Assembly: GCA_937974555.1 (NCBI GenBank)
Contig: CALJKR010000075.1
Span: 1-64,000, forward strand
DNA: 64,000 nt
Source: an uncultured Flavobacteriales bacterium
GTDB lineage: Bacteria > Bacteroidota > Bacteroidia > Flavobacteriales_D > Sanyastnellaceae
Direction of reading: 5' to 3'
Both the position numbers and the translations under genes were made by a program. The notes beneath the pieces are model-generated. The model was not told the DNA's origin. It worked only from the letters and a program-made list of their open reading frames with translations, and searched no databases. This document shows, one piece after another, positions 59,042 through 64,000 of this stretch (position 1 is the first letter of the stretch; each line of letters starts with the position of its first letter).

Positions 59042-59440
59042 TTATTTGGGTGATTGGGTAGCAATTACGGGTTCACAATGCAGTACTTTCAAAGTTGAAA
59101 ATAGTTCAATGGTTTCTCCAGTGGGAACATCGCGGTCTACATTTAAAATCACCGTTCTATTTTCTTGCGGACGACCAAAGAAATAGCTTTGCAATCGTTC
59201 TTTCAATTGTTCTTTGGCGATGGTCTCGTTGTTGAGTGAATACACCAAGTCTTTGGTAATCGTGATTGTTGTACTTCCAACCGTGGGAGCGCCAGTCGAC
59301 GTTTTGGGTAGGTTTACCGCCTCTCCATTCACCGCCAATGTACTGGCAATGATGAAGAAAATGAGTAGCATGAAGATAATGTCAGACAATGCCGACATGG
59401 CGGGTTCTACATGTACTTTGTTTTTTCTGCCAAAATCCAT
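59042..59440 (-). CDS. ExbD/TolR family biopolymer transport protein
   Basis: Inner-membrane motor subunit, 132 aa, with one N-terminal helix (MSALSDIIFMLLIFFIIASTL) carrying the conserved Asp in the helix, followed by a periplasmic domain (NLPKTSTGAPTVGSTTI). It sits between exbB (59443) and tonB with spacings of two bases, so the three are translationally coupled. Confidence 0.93.
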   Translation of the reverse strand: MDFGRKNKVHVEPAMSALSDIIFMLLIFFIIASTLAVNGEAVNLPKTSTGAPTVGSTTITITKDLVYSLNNETIAKEQLKERLQSYFFGRPQENRTVILNVDRDVPTGETIELFSTLKVLHCEPVIATQSPK

Positions 59441-59442
59441 AA

Positions 59443-60138
59443 TTAGCGATTTGTAGGTTCTTCAAGAATATCAATAAATTCCAAAGCACTGGCTTCCATT
59501 TTGTTCACGACGCGGTTGATGCGTGAGATCATGATGTTGTATCCGATGTGGGCAATCATGAATACGATCAAACCCACTGCTGATGAAATCATTTTGAGAT
59601 AAAGACCCTCAGACACGGTGCTGATTTGAAGTGAGCCTGCCTCCGCGATGTCTTTGAATATAGTAATAACACCAAATACAGTTCCCAAGAATCCAAATAC
59701 CGGGGCAACACCAGCCACGGTAGCCAATACGATAACGTTCTTTTCCAGTTTGGCCACTTCTTGCTTTCCTGATTGCTCAATGGCTTTCTTGATGTCATTG
59801 ACGGGTTTGCCCAAACGATTCAATCCCTTGAGGATGATGACTCCCTCAGGTGTATTTACATTTTTAGCCAAATCTTTGGCATTGTCCAATTTGCCAGCGT
59901 AGATGTATTCTTTGATTCTTCCAATGAAATTGGCCTCGCTTTTCAATGCATTTTTGGTAGCCATCCAACGATCAAAAATGATGTAAACACTCAAAATGCT
60001 CATGATAATTTGGGGCACATAGATGTACCATCCAGATTGTAACTGATGCATTAAAGTTTCTGCAATCGTTGCGTTGTGTGGCGCTGCCGCATCGGGTAGG
60101 TTAACAGCAGCTTGTAAAAAAATCAGATCCAAAGTCAT
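59443..60138 (-). CDS. ExbB/MotA/TolQ family proton channel protein
   Basis: A 231-aa membrane protein with an N-terminal helix (SGWYIYVPQIIMSILSVYIIF) and the typical pair of helices with VIVLATVAGVAPVFGFLGTVFGVITIF and MISSAVGLIVFMIAHIGYNIM. These are the proton-path helices of the family. It forms a motor with the next gene (ExbD) and TonB. A small gap with no obvious terminator separates it from nhaD. Confidence 0.94.
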   Translation of the reverse strand: MTLDLIFLQAAVNLPDAAAPHNATIAETLMHQLQSGWYIYVPQIIMSILSVYIIFDRWMATKNALKSEANFIGRIKEYIYAGKLDNAKDLAKNVNTPEGVIILKGLNRLGKPVNDIKKAIEQSGKQEVAKLEKNVIVLATVAGVAPVFGFLGTVFGVITIFKDIAEAGSLQISTVSEGLYLKMISSAVGLIVFMIAHIGYNIMISRINRVVNKMEASALEFIDILEEPTNR

Positions 60139-60229
60139 ATTCGTTCTTTTTATAGGTAACGAAGATGAACTGAATTTGTTTTATAAAAACTGAATTTGAA
60201 ATGAGTTATTCAAAGTGAATCGTTGATAC

Positions 60230-61594
60230 TTAGCTGTGCAATAGGATGTAGTATATCCCACCAGAAAAATATCCGAGCAGTGCCCAAGGACTGATTTTTT
60301 TGAGATACCAACTGAATGTAATTTTCTCTAGACCCATTACAGCAACACCAGCCGCACTGCCTATGATTAAGATACTGCCACCGGTTCCGGCACAAAAGGC
60401 CAAGAATTCCCAGAACACCCCGTCTTGCACAAAATGTTGCAGCCAGGGATCTTGTGATAGCTCAGCAATGGGATACATACCCATGCTTGCGGCAACCAAT
60501 GGAACGTTATCAATAATGGCAGAAAGTAATCCAATGGTTAAATTGATGGTGTAGGGATTGTTGAAAGTGTCTTTGAGCAAGGTAGAGGCTTGAATCAATG
60601 TTCCCATCTCCTGCAGAGCGCCTACCGCCAATAATATTCCCAAGAAAAAAAGAACGGAGGGCATGTCAATTTTTCGCAATGCAGACAATGCTGAGAATCT
60701 GGATTTTTCTTCGTCCAATTTCCGTCCATGCATGAGCTCCGTGGCCATCCAAAGAATACCGAGGCTGAGCATGATTCCCATGAACGGGGGCAAATGGGTA
60801 ATGCTCTTGTACACCGGCACCATCAATAGTCCACCCAATCCGAGGAGTAGCGCTACTTTTTGTTCTCGTTGAGCAACTTCGGGATGCGCTTGTGCATTGT
60901 TTTGAAAAGATTCAATGTTGCCCTTTAAAACAAAGCTTAAAATACTTACAGGAACCAATAGACTGATGATGGAGGGAATAAATAGATTTTGAATGATGCC
61001 TTCGCTGGTTACCTGCCCTCCAATCCAAAGCATGGTCGTAGTGACATCTCCAATGGGCGACCATGCGCCTCCGGCATTGGCTGCGATTACAATAATTCCA
61101 CCAAAAAGCCACCGGGTGTCTTTGTCAGGAATGATTTTTCTGATTAAACTCACCATCACAATGGAAGTAGTGAGGTTGTCCAATGCTGCGGATAAAAAGA
61201 ACGTCAGTATAGATATAGTCCAGAGCAACACCACTTTCTTTTTGGAAGTAATGCGGTTGGTGATGATTTGAAACCCATTGTGGGCGTCAATAATCTCGAC
61301 AATGGTCATGGCTCCCATTAAAAACAATAGGATACTGGCGATCTCCTGCACGTGATGCGACAATTGATGTTCGAAATAGCCTTTGAGGCCCAAGGGATTT
61401 TCTGGATTTAGTAATTTCCAATGTTCAAAATCCTGAATGAATGGCGCTGGAATTTCTTGAATGCCAATAACCAAAAGGGACCAACACGCAACACCGATAA
61501 AAAGGGCCGTGGCCGCTTTGTCAATTTTAATATTGTGTTCTGTAGCAATGAGTATGTAACCCAAAACGAACAGAACGATAATACCCAATTCCAT
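60230..61594 (-). CDS. nhaD: NhaD-type sodium:proton antiporter
   Basis: A 454-aa membrane protein of the NhaD/CitM family with about 11-12 helices. Conserved stretches include LLFLMGAMTIVEIIDAHNGF, SAALDNLTTSIVMVSLIRKI, VIAANAGGAWSPIGDVTTTMLWIGG and SAIIDNVPLVAASMGM, with paired Asn/Asp sites typical of NhaD. It exchanges Na+ (or Li+) for H+. Its ATG shares one base with the exbD stop (TAATG), so it is translated with the ExbB/ExbD genes upstream, an unusual partnership. Confidence 0.92.
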   Translation of the reverse strand: MELGIIVLFVLGYILIATEHNIKIDKAATALFIGVACWSLLVIGIQEIPAPFIQDFEHWKLLNPENPLGLKGYFEHQLSHHVQEIASILLFLMGAMTIVEIIDAHNGFQIITNRITSKKKVVLLWTISILTFFLSAALDNLTTSIVMVSLIRKIIPDKDTRWLFGGIIVIAANAGGAWSPIGDVTTTMLWIGGQVTSEGIIQNLFIPSIISLLVPVSILSFVLKGNIESFQNNAQAHPEVAQREQKVALLLGLGGLLMVPVYKSITHLPPFMGIMLSLGILWMATELMHGRKLDEEKSRFSALSALRKIDMPSVLFFLGILLAVGALQEMGTLIQASTLLKDTFNNPYTINLTIGLLSAIIDNVPLVAASMGMYPIAELSQDPWLQHFVQDGVFWEFLAFCAGTGGSILIIGSAAGVAVMGLEKITFSWYLKKISPWALLGYFSGGIYYILLHS

Positions 61595-61995
61595 TATTGT
61601 GGTTGTGTTGTTTTTAAAAACATTTTTACTTGCTGTCTTTTCCCCATCTCCATAACGTCTACCAAATCTTGAACACTTAGCGATTTATCCATTTGTATGG
61701 AAACTCCGATGGTGCTGTCCTTGGCCGCGAGTAGCTCTAATTTTCTTTCCAATTCTTCTGCGGTGCACGGAATGTTTTCTAAAAAATAATGTTTCTCTGC
61801 ATCCACCGTCAGTTGAGCATTTTGTTTGGACTCCTTGCTGGCGGCTTCTTTGGATTCAGGCAACATGACTTTGATGACATTGGGGTGGGCCATGGTGGAT
61901 AGAATCAAAAAGAAAAGAAGCAAGAAAAACATGATGTCATTCAGAGAATGTGTGCTTACTTCAGCACGATGCTTATTTCTTCTGGCAATTTTCAT
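61594..61995 (-). CDS. ExbD/TolR family biopolymer transport protein (second module)
   Basis: A 133-aa motor subunit with the helix HSLNDIMFFLLLFFLILSTMAHP (conserved Asp) and a periplasmic domain (NVIKVMLPESKEAASKESK). It overlaps exbB by four bases and nhaD by one base. It is clearly different in sequence from the ExbD at 59042, and the two modules are not recent duplicates. Confidence 0.92.
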   Translation of the reverse strand: MKIARRNKHRAEVSTHSLNDIMFFLLLFFLILSTMAHPNVIKVMLPESKEAASKESKQNAQLTVDAEKHYFLENIPCTAEELERKLELLAAKDSTIGVSIQMDKSLSVQDLVDVMEMGKRQQVKMFLKTTQPQ

Positions 61996-62636
61996 TGTCC
62001 TTTGCTTTCGATAAGAGCCAACTTAACCAAAAGGGCATGTTCTTGAATTCGTCTTCCAAAGCGATCGATTCGTTGTTGGAAAAGGTGATGCGCACCAAAG
62101 GCGATGATTCCGATAAAAAGACCTGAAGCGGAAGTAATCATTTTTTGATACAACCCTTGGCTGATTACCGCGATGCTGATGTCTTGGGTTACAGAAATAT
62201 CGAAGAAGATGACAATTACTCCGGCAATGGTTCCAATGAAACCCAAGAGCGGCGCAATACCAGCGATCAATGATAGACCGGATAGATTTTTTTCAAATTG
62301 AGCAATCTCCAAATTGGTAGCGTCTGAAAGTAGTTCGTCGGCTTCTTGAAGGGTGGTTTTTCCGCCAGCATGAATAAATATTCTACCCCAAGATCCAGGA
62401 ACTGTGGTACACAATTGCTGTGCAGCGTGGTGCTCTCCTGATCTCAATAGTTCTATGTGGCGGGATGACTTGTCCGAAATATATTTCTCTTGCTGGCTGA
62501 AGTACAACCATCTTTCGATGATCAAGTACAGTGACCAGATAAAAATGAGAGCGAGGGGAATCATTACCCACCCCCCTTTAAATAGTAAATCAAAAATTTC
62601 CAACTGAGGGGTTTCCGTAGCTTGTAAAATAGTCAT
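61992..62636 (-). CDS. ExbB/MotA/TolQ family proton channel protein (second module)
   Basis: A membrane protein of about 214 aa (MTILQATETPQLEIFDLLFK). It has an N-terminal helix (GGWVMIPLALIFIWSLYLII), and the channel helices GLSLIAGIAPLLGFIGTIAGVIVIFFD and MITSASGLFIGIIAFGAHHL. The frame is open to 62723. ATG 62636 gives a standard family N terminus. It lies 22 bases after the PorZ-like gene, so the whole series may be one operon. Confidence 0.92.
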   Translation of the reverse strand: MTILQATETPQLEIFDLLFKGGWVMIPLALIFIWSLYLIIERWLYFSQQEKYISDKSSRHIELLRSGEHHAAQQLCTTVPGSWGRIFIHAGGKTTLQEADELLSDATNLEIAQFEKNLSGLSLIAGIAPLLGFIGTIAGVIVIFFDISVTQDISIAVISQGLYQKMITSASGLFIGIIAFGAHHLFQQRIDRFGRRIQEHALLVKLALIESKGQ

Positions 62637-62658
62637 GATGTAAAGGAAAGAAAAAAAA

Positions 62659-64000
62659 CTAATGGACAAAGGCAATTTTTGTGACGTTATCAACGGAACC
62701 ATCGGGATTAGCTGCGAGTACAAAGTACACGCCTGCTTTGGGTCTATCGCCGTTGCTCAGACGACCGTTCCATACCGCTCTTCCGCCTTCACTTTGGGTA
62801 GTGAAAATGAGTTGACCATTGCTATCTGTGATGTGCACCGTACTCTCATAAGCCAAACCTTGAATGGTTACATAACCCTCATATTCGGAGGAAACGGGGT
62901 TGGGAAAAGCATATACTTGTCCCATTTCATTATCAAAGTTAGAGGCCTTACCGGTGTACATTACCAACCCTTTGTCGGTGGCGAAATACAATTGTCCATT
63001 GGCTTGATTGATGCCAATGTCATATACTGTATTGGAAGGCAAGGGGCTATTTTCAGCCGTAAAATGCGCCAATTGTTTCAAACCATCGGGACTGAATTGA
63101 AAGACGCCGTTTTTCTGTGTCGCAATCCATTTGTTGTTTCCGCCATCGATCTCTATGCTATTGATGGCTTCTGTTTCAAGCAATATCTGCACATTTCCGT
63201 CTTGCTCAATGAATATTTGTTCTGCATCAAATCCGGATTCTTGGAAGATGCTCGATTGATTGTAAAAGATGGATAGCCCGCGCAAACTGCCCACCCACAA
63301 TGCGCCATCCAAATCTTCTGCAAGGCAGTAAATATCTTTGGTGGGTAAGCCACCTTCTCCTTCTTTATCACTCAGTACTTTGTAGTTGTCATCCGCTGGG
63401 TTGGTGGGCGTTTCGTTGTAATTAAGGGCTAAAATTCCACGTCCTTTGACGACCGCAAATACATAATTTTCTTGGGTGTGAATGACCTGGTCGATAATGT
63501 CTCCTTCGCCCACAAATGATGAAAAGGAGAGAGGGGTAAATTCTTTTTCCTTGGAGTAAAAAACCAAGGGGTTGGAGGAGTAACTATTGGAAATCCAAGC
63601 ATTGCCTTCTAAGTCAAAGCAAAGACCAGCCACGCCAGTCCAGCCCAAATCAGCATCAAATGGGCCCACCTGAAAAGGAGAGTTATTGGTTTGCGCATTG
63701 AAATAACGAAGGGTGCCATCGGGTAGTTTTTCTACCAATCCATTTTCCCAACTTCCAAACAACACATGCTGCACGTTGGTAGGATCGATAGCGACATCCA
63801 ATACATCCTGCACGGCATTTCCAAAGTCATTCCCGCCTTGTCCAAAGGGAATATTACTCCATGTGCCTGCAATATGAGCGGTTTGAGATCCCGTGTTGTA
63901 GGTATTTCCCCACCAGGGATAGATGTTTCCTGTTGCAATCCAAACATTGTCGTTGTACCCATTGACTCTGCGCATGCCATCGGACATGGGGCCTTGGGGT
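62659..64000 (-). CDS. porZ: PorZ-like beta-propeller protein with T9SS sorting domain, C-terminal part
   Basis: About 447 residues are visible and the N terminus lies right of the window. Beta-propeller blades recur with WIATGNIYP, LFGSWENGLVEK, AWISNSYSS, ALWVGSLRGLSIFYN, KWIATQKNGVFQF and LYFATDKGLVMY. The C terminus is a sorting domain (VYAFPNPVSSEYEGYVTIQGL, then SNGDRPKAGVYFVLAANPDG and the end TKIAFVH). This matches PorZ, a surface protein of the T9SS attachment complex that in Porphyromonas supplies A-LPS to cargo. Another two-component-regulator-propeller protein is the alternative. Confidence 0.72.
   Translation of the reverse strand, partial: PQGPMSDGMRRVNGYNDNVWIATGNIYPWWGNTYNTGSQTAHIAGTWSNIPFGQGGNDFGNAVQDVLDVAIDPTNVQHVLFGSWENGLVEKLPDGTLRYFNAQTNNSPFQVGPFDADLGWTGVAGLCFDLEGNAWISNSYSSNPLVFYSKEKEFTPLSFSSFVGEGDIIDQVIHTQENYVFAVVKGRGILALNYNETPTNPADDNYKVLSDKEGEGGLPTKDIYCLAEDLDGALWVGSLRGLSIFYNQSSIFQESGFDAEQIFIEQDGNVQILLETEAINSIEIDGGNNKWIATQKNGVFQFSPDGLKQLAHFTAENSPLPSNTVYDIGINQANGQLYFATDKGLVMYTGKASNFDNEMGQVYAFPNPVSSEYEGYVTIQGLAYESTVHITDSNGQLIFTTQSEGGRAVWNGRLSNGDRPKAGVYFVLAANPDGSVDNVTKIAFVH

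Overview
This window looks like a chromosomal segment of a Bacteroidota bacterium, most likely from Flavobacteriales or a close relative. It carries the type IX secretion/gliding core porP-gldK-gldL-gldM-gldN. At least five proteins end in T9SS-type C-terminal sorting domains, and a likely PorZ sits at the right edge. There are few Shine-Dalgarno motifs and several TAnnTTTG -7 promoter elements. No plasmid, phage or transposase gene was recognised. Genus cannot be fixed from the sequence alone.

Left part (1-15.6 kb). A partial imidazolonepropionase gene (hutI) precedes a CAT-anticodon tRNA. An imperfect copy of the tRNA 3' end plus its terminator recurs at 8822-8878, so 524-8821 reads as an islet inserted at the tRNA. 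It holds a small unknown protein, a membrane protein, a NarL-type histidine kinase and response regulator, and two secreted T9SS-type proteins (1347 and 527 aa), but no integrase. Next come a YdeI/DUF1801-like protein, a rubrerythrin-VIT1 fusion, a small exported protein, a methyltransferase, a DoxX-like protein and a secreted PETase/chlorophyllase-like hydrolase. An accessory pocket at 13.6-15.6 kb follows. It holds a DUF6934-like gene with an unlisted 53-aa partner, and a GxxExxY (PD-(D/E)XK-like) gene inside an alternating array of about 100-118 bp palindromic repeats.

Housekeeping block (15.6-33.1 kb). dusB, groES-groEL, secG, a TPR-like protein, lptE, a sigma-54 activator and miaB lie on the minus strand. 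Divergent from them are topA, an arginase-fold protein with degraded metal ligands, porP and gldKLMN, closed by a strong terminator.

Metabolic block (33.1-49.3 kb). Plus strand: an ABC-F protein, a MopE-motif secreted protein, odhB, the serC-serA-DUF1015-yggS operon, a Gfo/Idh/MocA oxidoreductase, a lipoprotein and a polyprenyl-phosphate sugar transferase. Minus strand: an alpha/beta hydrolase with crcB, and pckA-hutH as an overlapping pair that links histidine breakdown to gluconeogenesis.

Right part (49.3-64 kb). A T9SS-type secreted protein is flanked on both sides by ATCGGTNN octamer arrays, with a GGGTTTT heptamer run upstream. Then come an M42 peptidase, mnmD, a cysteine-rich lipoprotein, recJ and thiL. 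The window closes with a long minus-strand series: porZ (partial), exbB, exbD, nhaD, exbB, exbD, tonB, folC. Two ExbB/ExbD motor modules bracket a Na+/H+ antiporter.
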